Below, piece by piece: positions 8,289 through 18,697 of a DNA stretch of 64,000 nucleotides. The stretch spans positions 806,001-870,000 of the forward strand of contig NZ_CP110001.1 of assembly GCF_025947185.1 (NCBI RefSeq), read 5' to 3'. Source of the DNA: Flavobacterium sp. N2038 (GTDB taxonomy: Bacteria > Bacteroidota > Bacteroidia > Flavobacteriales > Flavobacteriaceae). The position numbers and the translations under genes were made by a program. A model generated the notes under the pieces. It saw only the letters and a list, made by a program, of their open reading frames with translations. It searched no databases and was not told the DNA's origin. The first letter of the stretch is position 1, and each line of letters starts with the position of its first letter.

Positions 8289-8639
8289 TTATGTTAACGA
8301 ATTATCGTTTTCATTTGGGAAAATGATCCACGGTTTGAAGGTTTTAGCTTCTTCAAATTCCAGGGTCGCATATGAAATGATAATGATAATGTCGTCTTTT
8401 TGAACCTTTCTTGCTGCAGGACCATTCAGTGTGATTTCACCTGAATTTTTTTCTCCTTTAATAGCATAAGTTTCAAAACGCTCTCCATTATTGATGTTAA
8501 CGATTGATACTTTTTCGCCTTCAATGATGTTTGAGGCTTCCAGTAGGGTTTCATCAATAGTAATGCTGCCAATATAATTTAAATCGGCACCAGTTACTTT
8601 TACTCGATGAATTTTTGATTTTATAACTTGAATTTGCAT
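8289..8639 (-). CDS. panD: Aspartate 1-decarboxylase precursor
   Basis: A 116-residue pyruvoyl enzyme that makes beta-alanine from aspartate for pantothenate and coenzyme A. The self-cleavage site Gly24-Ser25 is present in NYIGSITID, which would yield a beta chain of 24 residues and an alpha chain with the N-terminal pyruvoyl group. Lys9 and the later NGPAARKV motif are also conserved in the family. It lies 14 bases after panC on the same strand, so the two beta-alanine/pantothenate genes form an operon. A 186-base gap follows before the esterase gene. Confidence 0.96.
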   Translation of the reverse strand: MQIQVIKSKIHRVKVTGADLNYIGSITIDETLLEASNIIEGEKVSIVNINNGERFETYAIKGEKNSGEITLNGPAARKVQKDDIIIIISYATLEFEEAKTFKPWIIFPNENDNSLT

Positions 8640-8653
8640 GCTGCAAAGGTAAT

Positions 8654-9502
8654 TTAATTAAATGAAATGGTGTCAATTAACCTTATAGAATTAACAAATA
8701 CCGCTATAAACGCACGGTACTTTTTGTCTTTTATTTTATGATCAATTGATAATAATGTGGATTCGTCAGCAATTACGAAATATTCGAGGTCAAATCTTTC
8801 GTTATCTTTAAATGAATCTTCTACAAATTTTATGGTTTCTTCAGGAGTCCCGGTCTGGAAAATTTCTTTTGCTTCGTTCAGAACTTTGTAAATAATAGAA
8901 GCTTCTTTTCTTTCTTCGGCTGTTAAACGTTCATTACGCGAACTCATTGCCAGGAGATTTTCTTCTCTAAAAATTGGGCAGCCTACCACGTTTACGTTCA
9001 GGTTGTTTTTTTCTACCAGTTTCTTGACAATTTGCAATTGCTGAAAGTCTTTTTCTCCAAAATAAGCATTGGTTGGGGTTACAATTTCAAAAAGACGTTT
9101 TACGATAGTTCCAACTCCGTTAAAATGGCCGGGTCTGAATTTTCCTTCCATTTGATTTTCTAATCCATCAAAATCAAAAGATTGTGAAACGGTTTGTCCT
9201 TCGTAAATATCTTCAACCGATGGTGCGTATAGGATTATTTTGTCACTTAAACCTCGCATTTTTTTTACATCTTCTTCAAGAGTGCGTGGATATTTTTCAA
9301 GATCTTCAGGATTGTTGAACTGTGTAGGGTTTACGAAAATACTTACAACCGTATCATCGTTTTCTTTGAGTGATCGTTGCATTAATGCCAGATGCCCTTG
9401 GTGTAAAGCTCCCATGGTTGGTACAAACCCAATAGTGGAGTTTGCGGTTTTGATAGTTTTTAAATAAGCTATCAGAGCTACTTTGCCGTAGAAAATATGC
9501 AT
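8654..9502 (-). CDS. panC: Pantothenate synthetase (pantoate--beta-alanine ligase)
   Basis: An ATP-dependent ligase that joins pantoate and beta-alanine. Family motifs are clear: the HIGH-like VPTMGALHQGH, FVNPTQFNNPEDL, GEKDFQQLQIV and MSSRN. I start it at the ATG at 9502 (282 residues), because family members begin just before the strand leading into VPTMGALH. An ATG at 9532 would add ten residues not expected in the family. It forms an operon with panD and is divergent from the glycogen-synthase-like gene, so the 9503-9610 gap must hold promoters for both directions. Confidence 0.95.
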   Translation of the reverse strand: MHIFYGKVALIAYLKTIKTANSTIGFVPTMGALHQGHLALMQRSLKENDDTVVSIFVNPTQFNNPEDLEKYPRTLEEDVKKMRGLSDKIILYAPSVEDIYEGQTVSQSFDFDGLENQMEGKFRPGHFNGVGTIVKRLFEIVTPTNAYFGEKDFQQLQIVKKLVEKNNLNVNVVGCPIFREENLLAMSSRNERLTAEERKEASIIYKVLNEAKEIFQTGTPEETIKFVEDSFKDNERFDLEYFVIADESTLLSIDHKIKDKKYRAFIAVFVNSIRLIDTISFN

Positions 9503-9564
9503 GGCGGTAATATTAAAATTTAGTGCAAACATAATATATTAGTTATAAACTGCATAAATTTTTG

Positions 9565-9572
9565 TAATTTTG
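9565..9572 (+). promoter_or_regulatory. Candidate -7 element (TAATTTTG)
   Basis: This is an exact TAnnTTTG match 39 bases before the glycogen-synthase-like start. No convincing -33 TTG was found at the expected distance. Confidence 0.45.
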
Positions 9573-9610
9573 CAACGTTTTTATTACCAAAAATTAAGTA
9601 AAATACTATT

Positions 9611-10417
9611 ATGAAAGATAAGAGGATATTATATGTATCATCTGAAGTCGTGCCTTATTTGGCTGAAAATGAGGTTTCTTTAATGTCTTACGATGTTCCG
9701 AAAATGATTAATGACCAAGGCGGTCAGATAAGAATTTTCATGCCAAGATATGGAAACATCAACGAGAGAAGACATCAATTACACGAAGTCATTAGGCTTT
9801 CAGGAATGAATTTGGTAGTGAATGACTTAGATATGCCATTGATTATCAAAGTAGCTTCAATCCCTAAAGAAAGAATACAGGTTTATTTTATCGATAATGA
9901 TGAATATTTTAAGCGTAAAGCAACTTTTGCTGACGAAGAAGGTGTTTTGTATCCTGATAATGATGAAAGAGCAATCTTTTTTGCAAAAGGTGTTGTTGAA
10001 ACAGTAAAAAAATTAAATTGGGTACCAGATATTATTCACGTACATGGCTGGCTGGCTTCTATGCTTCCAATTTATATGAAGCATTATTATAAAAATGAGG
10101 CTTTGTTTTCTGAAACTAAAATTATTACATCAGTTTATGGTCAGTCGTTTGATGAGAACTTAGATTTAGAAATGATTAATAAGGTGAAATTTGACGGTGT
10201 TCCTCACGATGCTGTTGCAGATTTAGAAACACCTAATTACGAAAATGTATTAAAAGCTAGTATATTACATTCTGATGGTGTTATTATAGCCTCAGAAAAT
10301 GTTTCTCCAAGTTTAACAAAATTTATAGAATCTTCAGGAAAACCTTTTTTACCTTTCGCCTCGAAAGATGCATTCGCTGAAGCGTATACAAATTTCTATA
10401 GAACATTTGGTCTTTAA
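9611..10417 (+). CDS. Glycogen/starch-synthase-like protein, N-terminal domain only
   Basis: A 268-residue protein matching the N-terminal Rossmann half of GT5 glycogen synthases: the opening RILYVSSEVVPYLAENEVS, then RIFMPRYGNINER, DNDERAIFFAKGVVE and PDIIHVHGWLASM. GT5 enzymes are about 480 residues and need a C-terminal domain for ADP-glucose binding; that half is absent and the protein ends cleanly. The usual KTGGL loop near the start is replaced by AENEVSL, so a normal synthase activity is doubtful. DUF4270 and glmS follow on the same strand. It may be a repurposed, non-catalytic relative. The role is unknown. Confidence 0.75.
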   Translation: MKDKRILYVSSEVVPYLAENEVSLMSYDVPKMINDQGGQIRIFMPRYGNINERRHQLHEVIRLSGMNLVVNDLDMPLIIKVASIPKERIQVYFIDNDEYFKRKATFADEEGVLYPDNDERAIFFAKGVVETVKKLNWVPDIIHVHGWLASMLPIYMKHYYKNEALFSETKIITSVYGQSFDENLDLEMINKVKFDGVPHDAVADLETPNYENVLKASILHSDGVIIASENVSPSLTKFIESSGKPFLPFASKDAFAEAYTNFYRTFGL

Positions 10418-10438
10418 AAATTAACTTTATTATTAAAC

Positions 10439-12090
10439 ATGTGTAATACTTCTTTTATTAAGAAAATTCTATTAGTAGCAACAGTTGTTCTTTTATATTC
10501 TTGCGATAAAGATTTTAATGCGATTGGAGATGATTTAATCGGAGATAATCATTTTGATTTAGTGCCGCAGGATTACGGTGTCGTAGCTTATAATCAGGAG
10601 ATAACTCCAATTCAGTCAAATACTTTGAATGTTAATGGTTTGGGTATTTACGATAATCCTGTTTTGGGTACAACAACAGCAAATTTTTCGACTCAGGTTT
10701 CTTTGGTGGCTTATGCACCAACTATTGGAGCAGATCCAGAAATACAAAGTGTAACATTGAACATACCTTATTTTAGTCATGTGATAGCTGCTAAACCTGA
10801 AGGTGGTAGTACCTATGCGCTGGATTCTATTTACGGTTCTCCACAAGGAAAGCTTAATTTAAGTATTTATGAATCTGGGATTCAGATGCGTGGTAGTTTT
10901 TTTGACAATGGCACCCAATATCCGCAGTTTTATTATACAGACATGGATACGAGTACAGATCCAAACTATCTCAATTTTAATACGTCTAAGATACCTTATA
11001 TTGCTACTGGTAAACCATTAAATGATGATGCTAGTGATGCTCAAAACACAAAATTCTTTTTTGATTCAGAAGAAGTTGTAGAAAAAACTACAGATGCAGC
11101 AGGGTGGTAACCACAAAAAGAACCGTTCCCGCAATGAATTTAAACTTAAATAAAGCTTTTTTTCAGGATAAAATCTTAAAAGCTGCAGCTTCAAAGTTAG
11201 CAACACCAGATGCTTTTCAGGAGTATTTCAGAGGGTTGTATTTTAAAGTTGAAAGAGCAGATGGAAGCCCAAGTAATATGGCTTTGATGAATTTTGCAAA
11301 AGGTAAAATTACCATTAAGTATAAAGCAAAAACAGCAAGTACAAGTGATGCTGCAGATACTACAGAGGATAAGTCTTTGGAGATAAGCTTGACCGGAGCA
11401 ACAGCAGGCTTGCTTAAGGATGATAAGAGTGCAGAATATTCAGAGGCAATAAAAACAGCAAATATAAATGTAACAACAGGAGACCAGAGACTTTATTTAA
11501 AAGGTGGTCAGGGATCGTTGGCAGTTATAGAGCTAAAAGATTTTGGAGCACAACTGGAAGAGATTAAAAAAAGCGGATGGATGGTAAACGAGGCTAATTT
11601 AGTGTTTACTATTGATGCAGATAAAATGGCTGTAAAAGGTTCAGATAATTTGCAGGCAAAAGAACCTAGAAGAGTTTTATTTATACGACTTAACAAATAA
11701 TGTACCTCTTGTTGATTATACAGCCGACAGATCAACAAGTTTGTCTGCTAGTGATCCAAGTATGAGTAAGATTATTTTTGGTGTATAATTAATCGTGATC
11801 CTGCTACAAAAAGAGGAACTACCTATAAAATTAGATTAACTCAGCATGTTCGTAATCTTATTAAGAGCTCAACTGCGGTTAATGTTAAATTAGGTTTAGT
11901 TGTTATTGATGATATTAGTATCACAGCATCAAATAAATTGAAGGTGAAGAACGATGTCATTTCAGATGCACCAAGAGCAACAGTTGTAGCTCCGTTAGGA
12001 ACAATATTATATGGTAATAATATTCCTTCGACAGATGCGAATTACAGCAAGAGATTAAAGCTCGAGGTTTACTACACGAAACCAAATTAA
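10439..12090 (+). pseudogene. DUF4270-type lipoprotein, interrupted by three frameshifts
   Basis: The reading frame opens with a lipoprotein signal (VVLLYSC, Cys22) and runs to a stop at about 11110. It continues in another frame from about 11104 to 11700, in a third to about 11785, and in a fourth stretch to the TAA at 12088-12090. Joined, it would encode about 550 residues, as expected for DUF4270 outer-membrane lipoproteins. The changes are one G lost in the run at 11102-11104, one A gained at 11695-11697 and one G lost at 11780-11784. All are minimal indels in short runs, and the flanking protein remains well conserved in style. Sequence error is at least as likely as true decay. The function of DUF4270 is unknown. 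Confidence 0.7.
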
Positions 12091-12099
12091 TAAATATAT

Positions 12100-13946
12100 A
12101 TGTGTGGAATTGTTGGATATATAGGTCACAGAGAGGCCTATCCTATTGTTATTAAGGGGTTAAAGAGGCTCGAATACAGAGGCTATGATAGCGCCGGAGT
12201 GATGTTGTTTGATGAGTCTGGAGTAAAAGTTTGTAAAACAAAGGAAAGGTTTCTGACCTGGAAGCTAAAGCAAAAGATAATCTTACCACAAACGGAACGA
12301 TCGGAATTGGACATACGCGTTGGGCAACGCATGGTGTTCCAAATGATGTGAACTCACATCCGCATCTTTCTAATTCAGGTGAATTGGTAATTATTCATAA
12401 CGGTATTATTGAAAATTACGCTCCGCTTAAAGAGGAGTTGATAAAAAGAGGTTATACTTTTAAATCAGATACAGATACTGAAGTCTTAGTTAATTTAATT
12501 GAAGAAGTTCAGAAAAACGAAAACATCAAATTAGGTAAAGCAGTTCAGATAGCTTTAAACCAGGTTGTTGGTGCTTATGCTATTGCTGTTTTTGATAAAA
12601 AGAATCCTGACGAAATTGTTGCTGCAAGATTAGGTAGCCCATTAGCAATTGGTGTTGGTGAGGGTGAGTACTTTATTGCATCTGATGCATCTCCTTTTAT
12701 CGAGTATACTTCAAATGCGATTTATCTTGAAGATGGTGAAATGGCAAATATTCGTTTGCACAAACCACTTAAGGTTAGAAAAATAAAAGATGACTCATTA
12801 GTTGATCCTTATATTCAGCAGCTTCAAATGAATTTGGAGCAAATCGAAAAAGGAGGTTATGATCACTTCATGCTTAAAGAAATCTATGAGCAGCCAAGTG
12901 TTATTAAAGATACTTACAGAGGAAGACTTCATGCAAATGAAGGAATTGTTCAGATGGCAGGTGTTGAGGATAATCTTGAAAAATTTCTGAATGCTAAACG
13001 AATTCTAATCGTGGCTTGTGGTACTTCATGGCACGCAGGATTGGTTGCAGAGTATATTTTTGAAGAGTTCACGAGAATTCCTGTTGAAGTAGAATATGCG
13101 TCTGAATTCAGATACAGAAATCCTATTATCAATAAAGACGATGTTGTTATTGCTATTTCTCAATCTGGAGAAACTGCTGATACCATGGCGGCTATTAAAT
13201 TGGCAAAAGAAAACGGTGCTTTCGTTTTTGGAGTTTGTAATGTTGTTGGATCATCTATTTCAAGAGAAAGTCATGCAGGTGCTTATACACATGCAGGACC
13301 GGAAATCGGAGTAGCTTCTACAAAAGCATTTACAACTCAGATCACGGTTTTAACTATGATCGCTTTGAAATTAGGAAAAGCTAAAGGAACTTTGTCAAAC
13401 CCTGATTTTCATGCTTATTTACAAGAATTAGAATTAATTCCTGAAAAAGTAAGCGAAGCATTAGAGACTAATGAGAGAGCAAAAGAAATTGCAGCAGCTT
13501 TTAAAGATGCTCCAAATTGTCTTTATTTAGGTCGTGGGTATAATTTTCCGGTTGCGCTTGAAGGAGCATTAAAACTTAAAGAGATATCGTATATTCATGC
13601 TGAAGGATATCCGGCAGCAGAAATGAAACATGGTCCAATTGCTTTAATTGATGAGCATATGCCGGTTATTGTTATTGCGCCTAAGCAAGGACATTACGAT
13701 AAAATTGTAAGTAACATTCAGGAAATTAAATCTAGAAGCGGTAAAATTATCGCAGTAGTAACTAAAGGAGATACTCAGGTTCGCGAATTAGCGGATTATG
13801 TAATCGAAATTCCTGAAACTTCAGATGCATTGTCACCGCTTATTACTACAATTCCATTACAATTGCTTTCATACTATATTGCAGTTATGAGAGGATGTAA
13901 TGTAGATCAGCCACGTAACTTAGCAAAATCAGTTACAGTAGAATAG
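12100..13946 (+). CDS. glmS: Glutamine--fructose-6-phosphate aminotransferase (one apparent frameshift)
   Basis: It makes glucosamine-6-phosphate from fructose-6-phosphate and glutamine, the entry step to peptidoglycan and LPS amino sugars. The N-terminal glutamine amidotransferase domain starts [16 protein letters not shown] with catalytic Cys2 and RGYDSAG. Two SIS isomerase domains follow ([18 protein letters not shown], the STKAFTTQ stretch) and the C-terminus is [13 protein letters not shown]. One G is missing at 12243-12244, which shifts the frame and would stop at 12351. Restoring it gives a full 615-residue enzyme. Because glmS is normally essential, this is probably a sequence error. 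It lies nine bases after the DUF4270 stop and is the last gene of the run. Confidence 0.9.
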
Positions 13947-13976
13947 TATATTTTAAAATACAAATAATGTTAAAAA

Positions 13977-14004
13977 AGCGAGATTTAGGTCTCGCTTTTT
14001 TTTA
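13977..14004 (+). terminator. Rho-independent terminator after glmS
   Basis: AGCGAGA (13977-13983) pairs with TCTCGCT (13990-13996) over a 6-base loop, followed by a T run. Confidence 0.8.
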
Positions 14005-14276
14005 TTATCAAATTTTTTTTCTGAGTGGTGTATTTTTATTAAATCCGCAAAAAAGACTGAAAATTTAATATGTATGCATAGTATTGAAGTGGTTCTGTGT
14101 TTATTATTTGATATTACCCCAATAAAATCAATTACGAAATAGTTAAAATTGTAACTAAATTTATACTGATTATGAGTTTTTTTTAACGTTTTTTTATAAA
14201 TATTAAAATTATTTGTATTTTGGCTTAATCAACTGAAATTAACTATTTTAAAAAAACTAACCAAAAACTAACCCTA
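14005..14276. other. AT-rich gap before the TonB-dependent receptor
   Basis: No gene or RNA was recognised. It must contain the receptor promoter, because a strong terminator precedes it. The only hint is TATTTTGG at 14216-14223, one mismatch or so from a -7 element. Confidence 0.4.
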
Positions 14277-17108
14277 ATGAGAGTCTACTTGCTAATTATG
14301 TTGTTTTTTAGCGGAATATCTTTTGCGCAAAATACAATAACCGGTTCAGTTACTGATGGTAACAAACAATCTATTCCTGGTGCCAATGTAAATGTTGTAG
14401 GCAGTACTACTGGAGCTTCAACCGATTTCGACGGTACCTTTAAATTAAATACTACTGCCAAGCCACCATTTTCTATTAAAGTGTCTGCTGTTGGTTTTGA
14501 GACTAAAACGATTAGTATTACTTCTGCAAATCAAAAAGTAGATGTAGTGCTAAAAGGTGAAGAAACAAAACTTGATGAAATTGTCGTTTCGGCCTCAAGA
14601 ACTCCGGAAAGAGTTTTAGAATCTCCTGTTACAATTGAAAGAATGGGAATTCAGGAGATCAAGAAAACAGCTTCGCCATCTTTTTATGATGGTATGGAGA
14701 ACATGAAAGAGGTACAGATGAATACGAGTAGTATGACTTTTAAATCTGTTAATACCAGAGGATTTGCTACTGTTGCAAATACACGTTTCATGCAGTTGGT
14801 TGACGGGATGGATAATTCATCACCTTTATTGAATTTCGTTTTAGGGAACATGATTGGTGTTTCTGAGATTGATGTTCAGAGCGTCGAGTTACTTCCGGGG
14901 GCATCATCTGCTTTGTATGGGGCAAATGCTTTTAACGGAATTTTATTCATGACCAGTAAAAGCCCATTTACAAATCAGGGAATTTCTACTTATTTTAAAT
15001 ATGGTATGACTTCGCAAGATGCGGCGGGGACAAATGGTTATTATGATTTTGGTCTTAGAATGGCTCATGCTTTTAATAAGTATATAGCGGTGAAGGCTAA
15101 TTTTACTTACATGGAAGCTACAGATTGGTACGCTACAAATTATGATGATAAAACGAGAGCAGGGATAGACAGGACGGATCCAAATTATGATGGTATCAAT
15201 GTGTATGGTGATGAAGCTTCTACAAATATAAAAGGAGTTGGACAAAAATTAGAAGCTATGGGCTTGATTCCGGCTGGAGCATCTAATCTTCTTCCAAATT
15301 CAAATGTAAGCAGAACCGGATATAATGAAACGGATTTAACTAATAATAAAGCAGGGAATACAAAAATTGATTTCTCTTTTCATGGCAGACCTTTTGGGGA
15401 TGAAAGATTAGAGATTATCTGGCAAAGTAAATTTGGTATGGGTAATGCCGTGTATCAGGGAGCGAACAGATATTATTTAAACAACTTTTTTATGCAACAG
15501 CATAAAATAGAGTTCAAAGGGAAAAACTTTTTCTTAAGAGGGTATACCACTTCTGAAGATGGAGGAAATTCTTATGATATGGTTTTTACCGGAATTAATA
15601 TAAATAGAAAATGGAAAGATGACAACACCTGGTTTGGTCAGTATGCAGGAGCTTTTATTCAGGGAACTTTAGGTGGTATGACACCACAACAAGCACACGC
15701 AGTAGCAAGAAGTACGGCTGATACCGGTCGTTTTTTACCGGGATCGGAACAGTTTAAAACAGCTTTTAATCAGGTTATTGACGACCCAAGTGTTCTTACA
15801 GGTTCAAAATTAGTTGATAATTCAAGAATTTATCATTCAGATGCAAATTACAATTTCAGAGATCTGATAAAATTTGCTGAGATTCAGGTTGGTGGTTCTT
15901 TTAGATTGTATGAGTTGAATTCTCATGGCAGAATTTATACAGATGCAAATGGTCCTATTAATTATAATGAATATGGAGCTTATACACAATTGATGAAAAA
16001 ATTCATGGAGGACAGGCTGAAGTTTACAGGGTCAATTCGTTATGATAAATCTAAAAACTTCGACGGAAACTTTTCACCTCGTTTATCTTTAGTGTATTCG
16101 GCAGGGGAAAAGAAGAATCATAATTTTAGAGGGTCTTTCCAGACTGGTTTTAGAAATCCGTCTACTCAGGATCAATATATCGGATTTAATATTGGGAACG
16201 CTGTGTTGATTGGTTCTGCTCCTGATAATTTATCAAGATTTAGCGAGACTTTTAACTTAAGTGCAGAAGGTCAGTCCTATAGTGGCGGAAGTGCAACAAA
16301 AGTTATGACGGGTAATGATGCTTATGGTAACTCATATTTAGCAACTTCAGTAAGTGCATTTGCTGCAAAGGCAGGAAGTGATCCGGTTGCAGCCGCTGCA
16401 TTGTTGAAAAAATCAACAGCTAATTATGTTAAACCTGAAGAAGTAAAAGCTTTTGAATTAGGATATCGTTCTGTTTTTGATGGCTTATCTGTAGATCTTA
16501 ATGGATATTATAATATCTATAATAACTTTATTGGTAATCTTAATGTGATTTCTCCTTATTATGGAACAGCGCAAGATAATCCTAATCTTGCAGGAGGGCC
16601 AGCTGATCCGGGATTCCAATCCGTTCGTGCAATACAAAACGGAGAATATAGAACATACCAATTGTATACAAATTCAGATGTAGAAATTCATTCACTTGGT
16701 TTTGGGGTAGGGCTTTCTAAAAAAGTAATCGCAGATTATGAATTAGGGGTAAACTACAACTATGCTCAGTTTGATTTTGATCAGGCTAAAGATCCAAGTT
16801 TTGAGGCAGGCTTTAATACGCCAAAACACAGAATTAAAGTGTCTCTTGGAAATGATAAATTGTTCGAAAACTTTGGATTCAATATTAGTGGAAGATGGAA
16901 CAGTGAATACGAATGGGAATCTAGTTTTGCTGATGGTACAATTAAATCGGCAACAGTTATAGATGCTCAGGTTAATTATACAATTCCAAAATTAAAATCT
17001 GTTGTAAAATTGGGTGCTGCTAATATTGGAGGAAAAGAGTACTACCAGGTAATTGGAGCCGGATTAATCGGACAGCAATATTTTGCTTCGTGGACAATCA
17101 ATCCGTAA
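14277..17108 (+). CDS. TonB-dependent outer-membrane receptor with carboxypeptidase-like N-terminal domain
   Basis: A 943-residue outer-membrane transporter. It has a signal peptide (cleavage near GISFAQ), then a carboxypeptidase-regulatory-like Ig domain (about 19-92, with ITGSVTDGNKQSIPGANV and FDGTFKL). A plug domain covers about 100-230 (LDEIVVSASRTPERVLESP, QSVELLPGASSALYGANAF), and a beta-barrel runs to the C-terminus. This is the Bacteroidota OAR-like layout. The substrate cannot be read from the sequence. The next gene, 81 bases downstream on the same strand, encodes an SGNH-hydrolase lipoprotein, so the pair may capture and process an esterified or lipidic substrate. That link is inference. 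Confidence 0.92.
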   Translation: MRVYLLIMLFFSGISFAQNTITGSVTDGNKQSIPGANVNVVGSTTGASTDFDGTFKLNTTAKPPFSIKVSAVGFETKTISITSANQKVDVVLKGEETKLDEIVVSASRTPERVLESPVTIERMGIQEIKKTASPSFYDGMENMKEVQMNTSSMTFKSVNTRGFATVANTRFMQLVDGMDNSSPLLNFVLGNMIGVSEIDVQSVELLPGASSALYGANAFNGILFMTSKSPFTNQGISTYFKYGMTSQDAAGTNGYYDFGLRMAHAFNKYIAVKANFTYMEATDWYATNYDDKTRAGIDRTDPNYDGINVYGDEASTNIKGVGQKLEAMGLIPAGASNLLPNSNVSRTGYNETDLTNNKAGNTKIDFSFHGRPFGDERLEIIWQSKFGMGNAVYQGANRYYLNNFFMQQHKIEFKGKNFFLRGYTTSEDGGNSYDMVFTGININRKWKDDNTWFGQYAGAFIQGTLGGMTPQQAHAVARSTADTGRFLPGSEQFKTAFNQVIDDPSVLTGSKLVDNSRIYHSDANYNFRDLIKFAEIQVGGSFRLYELNSHGRIYTDANGPINYNEYGAYTQLMKKFMEDRLKFTGSIRYDKSKNFDGNFSPRLSLVYSAGEKKNHNFRGSFQTGFRNPSTQDQYIGFNIGNAVLIGSAPDNLSRFSETFNLSAEGQSYSGGSATKVMTGNDAYGNSYLATSVSAFAAKAGSDPVAAAALLKKSTANYVKPEEVKAFELGYRSVFDGLSVDLNGYYNIYNNFIGNLNVISPYYGTAQDNPNLAGGPADPGFQSVRAIQNGEYRTYQLYTNSDVEIHSLGFGVGLSKKVIADYELGVNYNYAQFDFDQAKDPSFEAGFNTPKHRIKVSLGNDKLFENFGFNISGRWNSEYEWESSFADGTIKSATVIDAQVNYTIPKLKSVVKLGAANIGGKEYYQVIGAGLIGQQYFASWTINP

Positions 17109-17189
17109 TTTTTAAATGTAAATCAAAAAATGTTATTTGTGTTTCTGAATGAATAATTTGGAAACAGGTAATTATAAAATATATAAGTT

Positions 17190-18668
17190 ATGATAAAAAA
17201 TTTCAAATGGCTAGTATTGGTTTCGTTAACCTTTATGGCTTGTAATAGTGATGATGATGTTGCTGCTGTAGTTGATTCTTCTGATGGGTTGCCGTTGACT
17301 TCCGGTTCAGCTGATTTTGCAAATTATGTTGCTTTGGGAGATTCCTTTGCGGCCGGTTTTAGTGATAATGCTTTGTTTATTAAAGGGCAGCAAGGAGCAT
17401 ATACCAATGTTATTGCTCAGCAATTTGCTTTAATAACCAAGGCAACTTTTACTACTCCATTAATGAATGATAATATAGGAGGGTTGTTATTAGGTGGGAA
17501 TGTAATCAGTGGGCCGCGTTTGTATTTTAATGGAAAAGCTCCTGTTTCTGTAGATGGAGTACCGACAACAGAGGTTACTGCACATCTTTCGGGTACTTTT
17601 AATAATTTAGGAGTTCCTGGCGCCAGAAGTTATCACTTAGTTGCTCCTGGTTATGGTAACGTGGCTGGAGTAGCAACGGGGAAGGCTAATCCGTATTTTG
17701 TAAGATTTGCAAGTTCTCCGACTACAACAGTTTTGGCAGATGCAATGGCACAATCGCCTACTTTTTTCTCATTATGGATTGGAGGAAATGATGTTTTAGG
17801 ATATGCTACATCGGGAGGTACAGGTAAAGACCAGACTGGTAACATGGATCCGTCGACTTATTCAGGAAGTGATATTACAGATCCTACTGTTTTTAAAACG
17901 GTTTATACTAATATAATAAATGGATTAACAGCTAAAGGAGCAAAAGGTGTAATAGCAAACTTGCCTAATATTACGTCATTACCTTATTTTACAACTGTTC
18001 CATATAATCCTGTAGGATTAACAGCAGAGAAAGCTGCTCAATTAAATGCGGGATACGCAACTTACAACGGAGGCTTGCAGCAAATGAAAGCCTTAGGTTT
18101 ATTGACTGCAGATGAAGTTGCAAAAAGAACTATAAACTTTGTAGCAGGAAGCAATCCTGTTGTGCTTGAGGATAGTTATTTGACGAATCTTTCTGCTTAT
18201 AAGCTTCCTTCATACAGGCAAGCTACAAAAGAAGATTTAGTGGTTTTAACAGCTATGAATTTTATAGGGACACTTATTAATGAAGATCCGACAAAAGTAA
18301 ATGGGGTTTCGGTGCCTTTAGCAGACAAATGGGTGTTGACCAAAGATGAAATTGCTGAAGTGGCTAAAGCTACTAAGTCTTACAATGAAACTATTGCGGA
18401 AGTAGGTACTGCAAAAAAATTAGCTGTTTTAGATACAGAAGCTCTAATGAAGCAAATTGCAGGTGCAGGAATTTCAGCTAATGGCTTTACAATGAAATCT
18501 ACATTTGTAACCGGAGGTGCTTTTTCTTTAGATGGAGTTCATCCATCACCAAGAGGATATGCTCTAATTGCTAATAAATTTATTGAGGTTATCAACGCTA
18601 AGTACGGATCAAACTTAAATGGAGTAAACATAGGTAATTATCCTGTTATGTTTCCGAAGGTACTATAG
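17190..18668 (+). CDS. SGNH/GDSL-type hydrolase lipoprotein
   Basis: A 492-residue lipoprotein (lipobox LTFMAC, Cys at about 18, followed by acidic NSDDD). The SGNH blocks are present: block I VALGDSFAAGFSD with the nucleophile serine, block III SLWIGGNDVLG, and block V LDGVHPSPRGYALIAN supplying the Asp-His pair. Such enzymes cleave esters (lipases, acyl or acetyl esterases). The length is greater than the minimal 200-residue SGNH fold, with an insertion between blocks III and V. It is paired with the TonB-dependent receptor upstream and ends at a terminator, so the two form an operon. Surface or periplasmic location by lipid anchor is likely. Confidence 0.85.
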   Translation: MIKNFKWLVLVSLTFMACNSDDDVAAVVDSSDGLPLTSGSADFANYVALGDSFAAGFSDNALFIKGQQGAYTNVIAQQFALITKATFTTPLMNDNIGGLLLGGNVISGPRLYFNGKAPVSVDGVPTTEVTAHLSGTFNNLGVPGARSYHLVAPGYGNVAGVATGKANPYFVRFASSPTTTVLADAMAQSPTFFSLWIGGNDVLGYATSGGTGKDQTGNMDPSTYSGSDITDPTVFKTVYTNIINGLTAKGAKGVIANLPNITSLPYFTTVPYNPVGLTAEKAAQLNAGYATYNGGLQQMKALGLLTADEVAKRTINFVAGSNPVVLEDSYLTNLSAYKLPSYRQATKEDLVVLTAMNFIGTLINEDPTKVNGVSVPLADKWVLTKDEIAEVAKATKSYNETIAEVGTAKKLAVLDTEALMKQIAGAGISANGFTMKSTFVTGGAFSLDGVHPSPRGYALIANKFIEVINAKYGSNLNGVNIGNYPVMFPKVL

Positions 18669-18697
18669 TTATAATAAAGCCAATTTTTTTTAGGAAG

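Noticed and set aside
11104..11700. A separate 198-residue gene with a GTG start
   Set aside because: It lacks a start region of its own and continues the DUF4270 protein in another frame. It is one piece of a frameshifted gene.
12060..12100. A glmS ribozyme upstream of glmS
   Set aside because: Only nine bases separate DUF4270 and glmS, leaving no room for a ribozyme.
12348..13946. A separate gene beginning inside glmS
   Set aside because: It is the continuation of glmS after a one-base loss. The codons before 12348 in the same frame read through conserved GlmS sequence.
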